A stretch of 64,000 nucleotides of DNA from VFMC01 sp050248155 (GCA_050248155.1 JBFWSW010000001.1:170302-234301), one strand, 5' to 3'. Numbered from the stretch's first letter, positions 24,726 through 33,630 are shown. Notes: generated by a model not told the origin, from the letters alone. Made by a program: numbers and translations.

Positions 24726-26384
24726 TCAGGCCTCCGGCCCCGCCCGGAAGAACGGCACGTGCTCGGGCGGCAAGGGCGTGTTGCCGAGGATCAGGTCGGC
24801 TGCTTTCTCGGCCATCATCATCACCGGCGCGTAGATGTTGCCATTGGTCACGTAGCGCATCGCCGAGGCATCGACCACGCGCACGCCCTGCAGCCCGTGC
24901 ACCTGCATCGTCATCGGGTCGATCACGCTGTCGTCGTCGGCGGCGCCCATGCGGCACGTGCACGAGGGGTGCAGTGCGGTCTCGCCGTCCTTGCGCACCC
25001 AGTCGAGGATCTGGTCGTCGGTCTCGACCTCCGGGCCGGGTGACGTCTCGCCCCCGTCGAACGGCGCCATCGCGGGTTGGGCCAGGATCGTGCGTGCGGT
25101 GCGGATGGCTTCGACCCACTCCCGCCTGTCCTCCGGTGTCGACAGGTAGTTGAACCGCAGCTCGGGATGCAGATCGGGGTCGGTCGAGCGGATCTTCACC
25201 GAGCCGCGCGAGTTCGAGTACATCGGCCCGATGTGCACCTGGTAGCCGTGACCACCGGCCGGCGCGCTGCCGTCGTAGCGCACCGCGATCGGCAGGAAGT
25301 GGAACATGAGGTTCGGGTAGGCGACATCGTCGTTGCTGCGCACGAACCCACCCGACTCGAAGTGGTTGCTCGCACCTGGTCCGCGCCGGAAGAAGAGCCA
25401 CTGCGCGCCGATGATCGGTCGTCGCCACATCGCGAGTGACGGCTGCAGCGAGACCGGCTGGGTGCACGCGTGCTGCACGTAGACCTCGAGGTGGTCCTGC
25501 ATGTGCTGACCGACCGCGGGCAGGTGGTGCACCATCGGCACGCCGAGGGGACGGAGGTGCTCGGCGTCGCCCACCCCGCTCAGCTGCAACAGCTGCGGCG
25601 TGTTGAACGCGCCACCACACAACACGACCTCACCGGCCGTCGCTGTTCGCCGGTGACCGCGCACCGAGTACTCGACGCCGGTCGCGCGGGTGCCGTCGAA
25701 CAGCACTCGACGGACGAGGGCGCGCGTGACGACGGAGAGGTTGGGGCGGTCCATCACCGGATGGAGGTAGGCACGTGCCGCGCTCAGCCGCCGACCGCGC
25801 CGCACGTTGCGATCGAACCGGGCGAAGCCCTCCTGCCGGTAGCCGTTGACGTCGGAGGTGCGCGGGTAGCCCGCCTGCTCGGTCGCCGTGAGGAACGCCT
25901 CGATGAGCGGGTTCTTCGACGGGCCCCGCTCGAGCTCGAGCGGCCCGCTCCCACCACGGAACTCGTCCGCGCCGGCGAGGCACGTCTCCATCTTCTTGAA
26001 GTACGGCAGGCAGTGGGCGTAGCTCCACGTCTCCATGCCGGGGTCGGCCGCCCACCGCTCGTAGTCCATCGGGTTGCCGCGCTGGAAGATCATCCCGTTG
26101 ATGCTGCTCGACCCTCCGAGCACCTTGCCGCGGGCGTGGTACACGCGGCGGCCGTTCATGAACGGCTCGGGCTCGCTCTCGTACTTCCAGTCGTAGAAGC
26201 GGCTGCCGATGGGGAACATCAGCGCGGCCGGCATGTGGATGAAGACGTCCCACTTGTAGTCGGGCCGTCCGGCCTCGAGCACGAGCACGCGGTTGCCCGG
26301 CTCGGCGCTCAGACGGTTGGCCAGCGCCGACCCCGCGGAACCGCCGCCGACGATGATGAAGTCGTACTGATCGATCCCTGCCAC
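24726..26384 (-). CDS. betA: GMC-family choline dehydrogenase-like oxidoreductase
   Basis: 552-residue FAD enzyme; choline dehydrogenase oxidises choline to betaine aldehyde. N-terminal FAD site YDFIIVGGGSAGSALANRLS, VLGGSSSINGMIFQRGNPMDY (GMC signature 1), LCGGAFNTPQLLQLSGVG (signature 2), C-terminal HPSCTCRMGAADDDSVIDP and VTNGNIYAPVMMMAEKAADL. The HPSCTCRMG stretch is characteristic of the BetA subgroup. The start is GTG 26384, 24 nt after the iclR stop, so it is the last gene of fhs-folD-iclR-betA. No betaine aldehyde dehydrogenase is adjacent. Other alcohols remain possible substrates, but the neighbouring betaine genes favour choline. Confidence 0.82.
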   Translation of the reverse strand: MAGIDQYDFIIVGGGSAGSALANRLSAEPGNRVLVLEAGRPDYKWDVFIHMPAALMFPIGSRFYDWKYESEPEPFMNGRRVYHARGKVLGGSSSINGMIFQRGNPMDYERWAADPGMETWSYAHCLPYFKKMETCLAGADEFRGGSGPLELERGPSKNPLIEAFLTATEQAGYPRTSDVNGYRQEGFARFDRNVRRGRRLSAARAYLHPVMDRPNLSVVTRALVRRVLFDGTRATGVEYSVRGHRRTATAGEVVLCGGAFNTPQLLQLSGVGDAEHLRPLGVPMVHHLPAVGQHMQDHLEVYVQHACTQPVSLQPSLAMWRRPIIGAQWLFFRRGPGASNHFESGGFVRSNDDVAYPNLMFHFLPIAVRYDGSAPAGGHGYQVHIGPMYSNSRGSVKIRSTDPDLHPELRFNYLSTPEDRREWVEAIRTARTILAQPAMAPFDGGETSPGPEVETDDQILDWVRKDGETALHPSCTCRMGAADDDSVIDPMTMQVHGLQGVRVVDASAMRYVTNGNIYAPVMMMAEKAADLILGNTPLPPEHVPFFRAGPEA

Positions 26385-26408
26385 GGTGGGCGTCCTGCTC
26401 TGGTTGCT

Positions 26409-27140
26409 CTAGTCGACGTGGATGCGGTTGGCTGCCTCGACCACGAGGCGACCGATCTCGTCTCGAGCTCGATCGCCAGGGAACCGGTAGGAGGGACCGT
26501 ACACGTGGATCGCGGCCACCGCGCGCCCGCCCGGATCGCGGATCGGAGCAGCCACCGAGCTGAGGCCGTCGGCGAACTCGTCGATGGCCCACGCGTACCC
26601 AGCGCGTGAGGCGTCACGTAGCCGCGCGCGCAGCTGCCCCGCCTCGGTGATCGTGTGCGGCGTGAACCGGGCCATCGGAGCCTCGACGTAGCTGTCGACA
26701 TCGCCCGCGTCGGCCAACAACACCTGACCGGAGGGAACGGCGTGCATCGGGATGCGGGTGCCCGTCCAGTCGCGCACCTGCAGCTCGGTGTCGGGGTTGA
26801 CCTGGTCGAGGTACAGCATCTCGTTGCCATCGGCCACCGACAGGCCTGCCGCTTCTCCCGTCATGCGGACGAGCTCGACCAGCTGCGGTCGAGCTGCGCC
26901 GATGAGCGATCGACCCGGCTGCGCGGCCGCGGCCAGATCGAGCATCGACGAGCCGATGCGGTAGTGCCCCCCGGCCTCGACCTGCTCGACGGCGCCGAGC
27001 TCCTCGAGCGTGGAGAGGAGGCGCGAGACGGTGCTCTTCGGCAGCTCGACCCGGTCGGACAGCTCGGTGACGCCTGCCGGCCCTGCGGTCAGCGAGCGCA
27101 GCACCGCGAACGCCCGCTCGACCGACTGGACCGTGCTCAC
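26409..27140 (-). CDS. IclR-family transcriptional regulator
   Basis: 243 residues. N-terminal winged helix (GVTELSDRVELPKSTVSRLL, ~27-46) and C-terminal effector-binding domain (~75-243, including AAGLSVADGNEMLYLDQV, RIPMHAVPSGQVLLAD and GYAWAIDEFADGLSSVAAPI). GTG 27140 overlaps the folD stop by 4 nt. It is the third gene of fhs-folD-iclR-betA and probably regulates its own operon through the dyad at 29784-29820. The same motif stands before the corrinoid operon (3910-3944), making that a likely second target. The effector may be a betaine or a demethylation intermediate; this is inference. Confidence 0.88.
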   Translation of the reverse strand: MSTVQSVERAFAVLRSLTAGPAGVTELSDRVELPKSTVSRLLSTLEELGAVEQVEAGGHYRIGSSMLDLAAAAQPGRSLIGAARPQLVELVRMTGEAAGLSVADGNEMLYLDQVNPDTELQVRDWTGTRIPMHAVPSGQVLLADAGDVDSYVEAPMARFTPHTITEAGQLRARLRDASRAGYAWAIDEFADGLSSVAAPIRDPGGRAVAAIHVYGPSYRFPGDRARDEIGRLVVEAANRIHVD

Positions 27141-28033
27141 GCGGGGAACGCTCCTTGCATGCGGGCCGCCGACAACGTGTTCTCGAGCAGGCACGCGATG
27201 GTCATCGGCCCCGTGCCGCCGGGCATCGGGGTGATCGCCCCGGCCACGGCCTGCACCGCGTCGAAGTCGACATCGCCGACGATCTTGCTCTCGCTGCGCG
27301 ACACGCCGACGTCGAAGACCGCCGCACCGGGCTTCACATGCTGCGCGGTCACCATGCGAGCCGACCCGGCAGCGGCCACGATGATGTCGGCCTCGCGGCA
27401 GACCTCGACCATGTCGGGCGTGCGCGAGTGCGCGAGCGTCACCGTGCAGTCGACGCCCTTGCGGCCGAGCAGCAGCACCTGCGGCAGCCCCACCAAGGTG
27501 GATCGGCCGATCACCACGGCGCGCTTGCCCGACGTGGCGATGCCGTAGCGCTCCATCAGCCGGACGACGCCGAGCGGCGTGCACGGCACGTGGCCCGGCA
27601 AGCCGCGGACGAGGCGTCCCATCGACCGCTCGGTGAGGCCGTCGACGTCCTTCTCGGGCGGCACGAGCGCGAGCACCGGCTCGGGGTCGAGGCCGTCGGG
27701 AAGGGGCAGCTGGCAGAGGATGCCGTGGACCCCGGGATCGGCGGCGAGCGCCCCGACGGCGTCCTCGACCTGCGCCTGCGACGCGTCGGCGGGCAGCTCG
27801 ACGTGGCGCGACGTCATGCCCGCCTCGGCCGCCTTCTTCTGTTTGCTCTTCACGTAGAGCTGGCTCGGCCGGTCGTCACCGACGAGCATCGTCGCGAGGC
27901 AGACCGGGGGAGAGCCCGCCGCCTCGACCGTGGCGCGCAGCTGGGCGACCATCTCGTCGCGCAGGCGGTTGCCGTCCATCAGCACGGCTCCGCCCGCGGT
28001 GCGCTCGAACGCACCTGCCGGCGCCACGGTCAC
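27137..28033 (-). CDS. folD: Methylene-THF dehydrogenase / methenyl-THF cyclohydrolase
   Basis: 298 residues, bifunctional: 5,10-methylene-THF to 10-formyl-THF with NAD(P). Motifs: YVKSKQKKAAEAGM with the catalytic Lys (~65), GILCQLPLPDGLD, DVDGLT, PCTPLGVVRLMERYG, and the Rossmann segment VVIGRSTLVGLPQVLLL. GAITPMPGGTGPMTIACLL lies at the end. GTG 28033 overlaps the fhs stop by 4 nt. Placed between fhs and the regulator, in a window rich in methylene-THF-producing demethylases, this copy is probably dedicated to C1 oxidation. Whether the genome has a second housekeeping folD cannot be seen. Confidence 0.93.
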   Translation of the reverse strand: MTVAPAGAFERTAGGAVLMDGNRLRDEMVAQLRATVEAAGSPPVCLATMLVGDDRPSQLYVKSKQKKAAEAGMTSRHVELPADASQAQVEDAVGALAADPGVHGILCQLPLPDGLDPEPVLALVPPEKDVDGLTERSMGRLVRGLPGHVPCTPLGVVRLMERYGIATSGKRAVVIGRSTLVGLPQVLLLGRKGVDCTVTLAHSRTPDMVEVCREADIIVAAAGSARMVTAQHVKPGAAVFDVGVSRSESKIVGDVDFDAVQAVAGAITPMPGGTGPMTIACLLENTLSAARMQGAFPA

Positions 28034-29727
28034 GACAGCCCCACGATCTCACCGTTGTCGTCGAAGTCGATGATCGACGCGGCCGGCGCCGAGCCGAGGC
28101 CGGGCATCGTGGTCATGTCACCACAGATGGGGTAGACGAACCCGGCGCCGACGCTGGCTCGCACCTCGCGGACGTTCAGCGTGTGACCGGTGGGCGCACC
28201 CTTCAGGCTCGCGTCGGCGGAGATCGACAGGTGCGTCTTGGCGATGCACACCGGCAGGTTGCCGAACCCGTTCTGCTCGTACCGCGCGAGCTGGGTGTTG
28301 GCCGCGGCGGAGTAGGTGACGTTGCCGGCACCGTAGATCTTGGTGGCGACCGCCTCGATCTTCTGCTTCAAGGTGTCGGTGGCCTCGTAGCAGTACCGGA
28401 ACGAGCTGGGCTCGTCGCACGCCTCGACCACGGCCTGGGCGAGGTCGGTCGCGCCCTTGCCGCCGTCGGAGAAGTGCGTGCAGACGGCCACCCGAGCGCC
28501 CACGGACTCGGCGATCTCGCGGATGGCCTGGTGCTCGGAGTCGAAGTCTCCCGGGAAGGCGTTGATCGCGACGACCGGCGACACGCCGTGCACCTTCACG
28601 TTCTCGATCTGCTTCACGAGGTTCGCCGCGCCGGCGCGCACGTCGTCGGGGTTCTCGGCGAGCAGATCGGCGGGCAGTGGCTTGCCGGCGACGATCTTGA
28701 ACTTGCCGCTGTGCGCCTTGAGGGCACGGACGGTGGCGACCAGCACGGCTGCGTCGGGCACCATGCCCGAGGCGCGGCACTTGATGTTGAAGAAGCGCTC
28801 GGCACCCATGTCGGCACCGAACCCGGCCTCGGTGATGAGGTAGTCGCCGCTGCGGATGCCGACGAGGTCACCCACGATCGAGGAGTTGCCGTGGGCGATG
28901 TTGCCGAAGGGGCCGGCGTGGACGATCACCGGCGTGTGCTCGAGGGTCTGCAGCAGGTTGGGCTTGAGCGCCTCGCGCATGATCACCGCCATCGAGCCGG
29001 CCGCCTTCAGCTGCTCGGCCGTGACCGGAGCGCCGCTGCGCGTGTAGCCGACGACGATGCGCCCCAGCCGGGCGCGCATGTCCTCGAGCGACGTCGCGAG
29101 GGCGAGGATGGCCATCACCTCCGAGGCCGCCGTGATGTCGAACCCCGTCTGGCGGGTGACGCCGTCCATCTTGCCCCCGAGGCCGACGATGATGTTGCGC
29201 AGCGACCGGTCGTTCACGTCGAGCACGCGACGCCACGTGATGTTGTGCAGGTCGAGGTCGAGCTCGTTGCCCTGGTGGAGGTGGTTGTCGACCATCGCCG
29301 AGAGGAGGTTGTGCGCCGCGGTGACGGCGTGAAAATCGCCGGTGAGGTGCAGGTTGAGCAGCTCCATCGGGATGACCTGGCTGTACCCGCCGCCGGCCGC
29401 ACCACCCTTGATGCCGAACGTCGGCCCCATCGACGGTTGGCGCAGGCTGATGACGGCGCGCTTGCCGATGTGCTGCATCGCCATGCCGAGCCCGACCGTG
29501 GTCGTCGTCTTGCCCTCGCCGAGCGGTGTCGGTGTGATCGCGGTGACGACGACGTACTTGCCCGTCGGCCGGTCGCTCAGCGCATCGATCGCCTCCAGCT
29601 TGATCTTGGCCAGCTGGTCGCCGTGCATCTCGAGCAGCTCGGGCCCGATGCCCATCTGCGCGGCGATGTCGGTGAGCGGCTCGAAGGTGGCGGCTCGAGC
29701 GATGTCGAGGTCGGACGGGAATGACAC
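28030..29727 (-). CDS. fhs: Formate-tetrahydrofolate ligase
   Basis: 565 residues, full length. It interconverts 10-formyl-THF + ADP + Pi with formate + THF + ATP. P-loop TPTPLGEGKTTTTVGLG near residue 63, SLRQPSMGPTFGIKGGAAGG, GDFHAVTAAHNLLSAM, ITEAGFGADMGAERFFNIKC and CTHFSDGGKGATDLAQAV are all present. Chosen start GTG 29727 has AGGGGG 5 nt upstream; longer in-frame starts add a non-conserved tail. First gene of fhs-folD-iclR-betA. With methyl groups arriving as methylene-THF, running toward formate would yield ATP, a catabolic use known for methylotrophs and marine demethylating bacteria. A possible promoter and IclR site lie 57-93 nt upstream. Confidence 0.95.
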   Translation of the reverse strand: MSFPSDLDIARAATFEPLTDIAAQMGIGPELLEMHGDQLAKIKLEAIDALSDRPTGKYVVVTAITPTPLGEGKTTTTVGLGMAMQHIGKRAVISLRQPSMGPTFGIKGGAAGGGYSQVIPMELLNLHLTGDFHAVTAAHNLLSAMVDNHLHQGNELDLDLHNITWRRVLDVNDRSLRNIIVGLGGKMDGVTRQTGFDITAASEVMAILALATSLEDMRARLGRIVVGYTRSGAPVTAEQLKAAGSMAVIMREALKPNLLQTLEHTPVIVHAGPFGNIAHGNSSIVGDLVGIRSGDYLITEAGFGADMGAERFFNIKCRASGMVPDAAVLVATVRALKAHSGKFKIVAGKPLPADLLAENPDDVRAGAANLVKQIENVKVHGVSPVVAINAFPGDFDSEHQAIREIAESVGARVAVCTHFSDGGKGATDLAQAVVEACDEPSSFRYCYEATDTLKQKIEAVATKIYGAGNVTYSAAANTQLARYEQNGFGNLPVCIAKTHLSISADASLKGAPTGHTLNVREVRASVGAGFVYPICGDMTTMPGLGSAPAASIIDFDDNGEIVGLS

Positions 29728-29783
29728 GATGGCCCCCTGAGTGGTCGCGGGTGGTCGAGACGTCGCACCAGCGTAGCGCATCT

Positions 29784-29820
29784 GTCTCGCATGGTGGAAC
29801 GCGCCCACGATGCGGAACAC
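29784..29820. promoter_or_regulatory. Candidate IclR-type operator upstream of fhs-folD-iclR-betA
   Basis: Two facing half-sites: CTCGCATGGTGGAAC (29786-29800) and CCCACGATGCGGAAC (29804-29818), in the same family as the palindrome at 3910-3944 (shared cores CGCATSRYGGAAC and CCACGATGCGGA). A weak promoter could be TTCCAC (29794-29799, minus strand) with TACGCT (29770-29775) at 18-bp spacing, which would place the site over the -35 box. Similarity is seen directly; binding by the encoded IclR protein is inference. Confidence 0.5.
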
Positions 29821-29874
29821 TCACCGCTCGGCGGGTCGGCCAAGCCGGCCCGTGCGCGCAAATTTCGGTGAGCG

Positions 29875-29958
29875 CACAAACACTCCGCGGCCGCATGTGG
29901 TCACGGAAATCTCGGCGACCCCGTTTCCGTCACCGCCCAGACCCGCGGAGCGTTTGTG
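29875..29958. repeat. Inverted pair of a 35-bp dispersed intergenic repeat
   Basis: Unit A (29875-29909, plus) is CACAAACACTCCGCGG, 9 variable nt, GTCACGGAAA. Unit C (29924-29958, read on minus) is CACAAACGCTCCGCGG, 9 variable nt, GTGACGGAAA. The two fixed blocks match 15/16 and 9/10 with identical spacing, and the pair can fold into a long hairpin. A third member is at 63834-63868. The pair lies between the end of the dgcA-like gene (30011) and the start of fhs (29727), inside the longest gene-free stretch of the window (283 bp). Confidence 0.75.
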
Positions 29959-30010
29959 TGTCAGGTCAGGGGGTGGGCCGGGCGACGTGGGGGTGGGGAT
30001 CGGGCCCGGG

Positions 30011-32053
30011 TCAGAGGTCCTTGCAGAGGCGGAGGGCGTCGTAGATCGCGGCGTGGATGTTGCGCCCGGCGACCGCGTCGCCGATGCGGAACAGGCGGAA
30101 GCGGCCGTCGGCGATGCGGTGCACGGTCTGGGGCCGCCCGTCCATCAGCGCCTCGTGATCGACCTCGCCCGCGTTCACCGAGCAGTGCACGAGTTGGTGG
30201 TACAGCTCGTCGTTGGCGAGCACGCCGTGGTCCATCACGACGTGGTCGACGATGCGTGTGCGGCGATGCGGCGTGTGGTCGCTGCCGAGCGTGACGAGCA
30301 GGCGCCCGTCGGATCGTTCCACCGAGCGCACCCGCTGGTTGAGCGTGATGCGGGTGTCGGTCTCGTTGAACGCCCGCGCGTACGGCACGAGGTTGAGGCC
30401 CCCGACGTCGATGCCCACCGTGCGCTCTGGCGTCACGATCTCGAGGCGCGCCCCCGACCTGGCGATCAGCTCGGCGGTCGTCATCGCCGAGTGCGTGCCG
30501 TCGTCGTCGTACAGCAGTACGTCGCCCTCGGGCCGGACGTCGCCACCGACGACGTCCCATGCGCCCGACACGAGGTGGTGCCCGTGCTCGAACGGCGGCA
30601 GCTGGGGCAGCCCGCCGGTCGCGACGATGACCGTGTCGGGCTGGAGGTCGAGCACCGTGTCGACATCGGCGAGCGTGTCGTAGCGGATGTCGATATCGAG
30701 TCGGGTCAGCTCGGCGATCCGCCACTCGACGATGCCCATGAGGTCGCGCCGGCGGGGGTTGCGGGCGGCGAGCTTGATCTGCCCGCCCGCCCACGGCATC
30801 GCCTCGATCACCGTGACGTGGTGACCGCGCTCGCCGCACACCCGCGCCGCTTCGAGCCCGGCCGGGCCCGCGCCGACGACGACAACTCGCCGAGGTGTGT
30901 CGGCTCGCTCGATCACGTGCGGCATCGTCAGCTCGCGCCCGGTCGCCGCGTTGTGGATGCACAGGGCCTCGCCCGCCTGGTAGATGCGATCGAGGCAGTA
31001 CGTGGCACCGACGCACGGCCGGATCGAGGCTTCGGATCCGGCCTCGAGCTTGCGGACGAGATGCGGATCGGCGAGGTGCGACCGGGTCATGCCGATCATG
31101 TCGACCAACCCCTCGGCCACCGCATGCCGAGCTGTCGAGACGTCGTCGATCTTCGACGCGTGGAAGACCGCGAGGCGGCTCTCCTCGCGCACCAGGCCCG
31201 CGAACTCGAGGTGCGGTGCCGATGCCATCCCGTGGATGGGGATGACCTCCGACAGCACGACGTCGTTGACGATGTTGCCCCGGATGACGTTGACGAAGTC
31301 GATCAGCGACTCGGCGCGCAGCCGGCGCAGGATCTCGAGGCCGACGGGGAGGTCGATGCCGTCCTCTCGCCGCTCGTCGACGGCCATGCGGACGCCGACG
31401 ATGAACTCGGGGCCGACCCTGGCGCGGATCGCCCGCAGCACGCGCAGGGGGAAGCGGAGGCGGTTGTCGAACGAGCCGCCGTACTCGTCGTGACGATGGT
31501 TCGTTGCCGGCGACCAGAACTGGTCGAACAGGTGGCCGTACGCCTCGACCTCGATGCCGTCCATGCCCCCGACCCGCATCCGCTCGGCGGCGTCGGCGTA
31601 GTGCCCGACGATGCGGTCGATGTCCCAGTGCTCGGCCACCTTCGGGTGCGACCGGTGTGCCGGCTCCCTGAGTGCGGATGGGGCGACGACGGGCAGCCAG
31701 TCGTCCTGGCTCCAGCCGGTCCGGCGGCCGAGGTGGCTGATCTGGATCATCGCCGCCGCGCCGTGCTCGTGGATCTCGTCGGTCATCGCCCGGATCCACG
31801 GCACGATCTCGTCGCGGTAGGCGAGGAGGTTCCCGAACGCGGGCGGGCTGTCGGGCGAGACGACCGCGGTACCGGCAGTCATGGTGAGCGCCAGGCCGCC
31901 TTTCGCCTTCTCGACGTGGTAGGCCCGGTAGCGGTCCTTCGGCATGCCGTCCTCGGAGTAGGCCGGCTCGTGCGCCGTCGACATGACACGGTTGCGCAAG
32001 GTGAGGTGCTTCAGCTGGAACGGCTGCAGCAGCGGGTCGTCACGCACGGTCAT
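30011..32053 (-). CDS. DgcA-like flavin/Fe-S demethylase (N-methylproline or dimethylglycine demethylase type)
   Basis: 680 residues. Architecture: Old-yellow-enzyme TIM barrel (1-~340, RNRVMSTAHEPAYSEDGMPKD, MIQISHLGRRTGW, GGSFDNRLRFPLRVL) fused to a trimethylamine-dehydrogenase-type FAD/NAD module (~380-680, VVVVGAGPAGLEAARVCGER). This is the layout of trimethylamine dehydrogenase, of DgcA (dimethylglycine) and of N-methylproline demethylases. HEPAYSEDG and the Fe-S region PCVGATYCLDRIYQAGEALC resemble DgcA/N-methylproline enzymes more than 2,4-dienoyl-CoA reductase. In that region the second Cys of the trimethylamine-dehydrogenase pattern CxxCxxC is Ala. Last gene of the operon SBP-dppB-dppC-dppDF-mttB-dgcA, starting 14 nt after the mttB stop, so it probably removes the next methyl after MttB. 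Confidence 0.82.
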   Translation of the reverse strand: MTVRDDPLLQPFQLKHLTLRNRVMSTAHEPAYSEDGMPKDRYRAYHVEKAKGGLALTMTAGTAVVSPDSPPAFGNLLAYRDEIVPWIRAMTDEIHEHGAAAMIQISHLGRRTGWSQDDWLPVVAPSALREPAHRSHPKVAEHWDIDRIVGHYADAAERMRVGGMDGIEVEAYGHLFDQFWSPATNHRHDEYGGSFDNRLRFPLRVLRAIRARVGPEFIVGVRMAVDERREDGIDLPVGLEILRRLRAESLIDFVNVIRGNIVNDVVLSEVIPIHGMASAPHLEFAGLVREESRLAVFHASKIDDVSTARHAVAEGLVDMIGMTRSHLADPHLVRKLEAGSEASIRPCVGATYCLDRIYQAGEALCIHNAATGRELTMPHVIERADTPRRVVVVGAGPAGLEAARVCGERGHHVTVIEAMPWAGGQIKLAARNPRRRDLMGIVEWRIAELTRLDIDIRYDTLADVDTVLDLQPDTVIVATGGLPQLPPFEHGHHLVSGAWDVVGGDVRPEGDVLLYDDDGTHSAMTTAELIARSGARLEIVTPERTVGIDVGGLNLVPYARAFNETDTRITLNQRVRSVERSDGRLLVTLGSDHTPHRRTRIVDHVVMDHGVLANDELYHQLVHCSVNAGEVDHEALMDGRPQTVHRIADGRFRLFRIGDAVAGRNIHAAIYDALRLCKDL

Positions 32054-32067
32054 TCACTATCACGGGC

Positions 32068-33618
32068 TCAGTACCACTGGTCGGGCATCGACGCCTTTCG
32101 CCGGGCCACGAAATCCTGCAGGGCTGCGTCGACCGCGTCGTCGATCGGGGGTGGCTCGTAGTCGGCGAGCACCTTCTCGCACAGCGCGGCGGCACGCTGC
32201 TCGGACGTGGTCTCGCCGGCGTCGCGCCACTGCTCGAAGCTCGAGCTGTCGCTGAGCACCGGATCGTAGAAGGCCGTCTCGTAGTGACGGAGGGTGTGCT
32301 GCGAGCCGAAGAAGTGCTTGCCCGGGCCGACCTCGGCGAACGCGTCGAGGGCGAACTGGTCGTCGGAGAGGTCGAAGCCGCGGAGGTAGGTGTGCGCTGC
32401 GCCGCAGAGGTCGAGGTCCATCATGAACTTCTCGTAGCCCATGGCCAGACCGCCCTCCAGCCAGCCGGCCGAGTGGAGGATGAAGTTCGCCCCGCACAAG
32501 AGGGCTGCCATCATCGACACCGCCGATTCCTGCATCGCCTGGCCGTCGGGCACCTTCGATGACGTGAACGCTCCCGAGCAGCGCAGCGGCAGGTTCACCC
32601 GGCGAGCGAGCTGGCCGACGACGAGCGATCCGATCGCCGGCTCGGGCGTGCCGAAGGTGGGGCTGCCACTGCGGAGGGCCATCGACGACAAGAAGTTGCC
32701 GTAGATGGCCGGTGACCCGGGCCGGACCAGCTGACCGAGCGCGATGCCGACCAGCGTCTCGGCGTGCGCTTGGGCGACGGCGCCCGCGTTGGTGACCGGA
32801 CCCATCGCCCCGCCGAGGATGAACGGCACGACGACCGGGGCCTGGTTGGCACGGGCGTAGGTCTTCAACGCGCCCGTCATCGTCGCGTCCCACACCAGCG
32901 GCGAGTTCACGTTGACGTTGCCGAGGATGACGCAGCGTTCGTCCACCACGTCGGCGCCGAACGCGAGGCGCGCCATCTCGATCGAGTCGGCAGCGCGCTC
33001 GGGCGCGGTGACCGATCCCATGAACCCCTTGTCGCTGAAGCGCAGGTGCGCGTACACCATGTCGAGGTGCCGCTTGTTGACCGGCACGTCCGTGGGCTCG
33101 CACACGGTTCCACCCGAGTGGTGCAGCCACGGGCTGCTGTAGGCGAGCTTCACGAAGTTCTGGAAGTCGGTGAGCGTGCCGTAGCGCCGACCACCGGCGA
33201 GGTCGCGCACGAACGGCGAGCCGTATGTGGGCGCCAGCACCACCGAGGTGCCGCCGATCTGCACCGAGCGATCGGGGTTGCGGGCGAGCTGCGTGAACTC
33301 GCGCGGTGCCGTGGAGCACAAGCTGCGGACGTGGCCGCGGTCGAAGCGGACAGTGCAGCCGTCGACCGTGGCACCTGCACCGGCGAACAGCTGCAGCGCC
33401 TCGTCGTCACCGTGGAACTCGATGCCGACCTCGGCGAGGATCTCGTCGGCCTTGGCCTCGACGAGCGCGAGACCCTCGTCGCTCAGCAGCTCGTACGGCG
33501 GGATCTCGCGCCGGATGAACGCCGGAGCCGACGGACGGGCGCCGGCACCCGTGCGGGCGGCCATCCGGGCGCTGCGGCCACCCGAACGAGATCGGGCCGG
33601 CGCAGCAGCGGCGTCCAC
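32068..33618 (-). CDS. MttB-family (non-pyrrolysine) methylated-amine:corrinoid methyltransferase, copy 1
   Basis: 516 residues. MttB-superfamily enzymes move a methyl from a quaternary or tertiary amine to a corrinoid protein; members without pyrrolysine act on glycine betaine, proline betaine, carnitine or gamma-butyrobetaine. No in-frame TAG is present, so this is a non-Pyl member. Diagnostic stretches: LALVEAKADEILAEVGIEF, HHSGGTVCEPTDVPVNKRHL, VNVNSPLVWDATMTGALKTY, GGAMGPVTNAGAVAQAHAET, GANFILHSAGWLEGGL and EVGPGKHFFGSQHTLRHYE near the C-terminus. GTG 33618 starts 12 nt after the ABC ATPase stop. Its place between a dedicated importer and a DgcA-like demethylase points to a betaine whose remaining methyl is removed oxidatively. 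The corrinoid partner is probably the one at 3137-3859. Confidence 0.88.
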   Translation of the reverse strand: MDAAAAPARSRSGGRSARMAARTGAGARPSAPAFIRREIPPYELLSDEGLALVEAKADEILAEVGIEFHGDDEALQLFAGAGATVDGCTVRFDRGHVRSLCSTAPREFTQLARNPDRSVQIGGTSVVLAPTYGSPFVRDLAGGRRYGTLTDFQNFVKLAYSSPWLHHSGGTVCEPTDVPVNKRHLDMVYAHLRFSDKGFMGSVTAPERAADSIEMARLAFGADVVDERCVILGNVNVNSPLVWDATMTGALKTYARANQAPVVVPFILGGAMGPVTNAGAVAQAHAETLVGIALGQLVRPGSPAIYGNFLSSMALRSGSPTFGTPEPAIGSLVVGQLARRVNLPLRCSGAFTSSKVPDGQAMQESAVSMMAALLCGANFILHSAGWLEGGLAMGYEKFMMDLDLCGAAHTYLRGFDLSDDQFALDAFAEVGPGKHFFGSQHTLRHYETAFYDPVLSDSSSFEQWRDAGETTSEQRAAALCEKVLADYEPPPIDDAVDAALQDFVARRKASMPDQWY

Positions 33619-33630
33619 GTGAGCTCGACC

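Noticed and set aside
29728..30010. Small gene or RNA in the longest intergenic stretch
   Set aside because: Short open frames here have no ribosome sites or conserved features; the stretch is explained by the IclR-type site and the inverted repeat pair.
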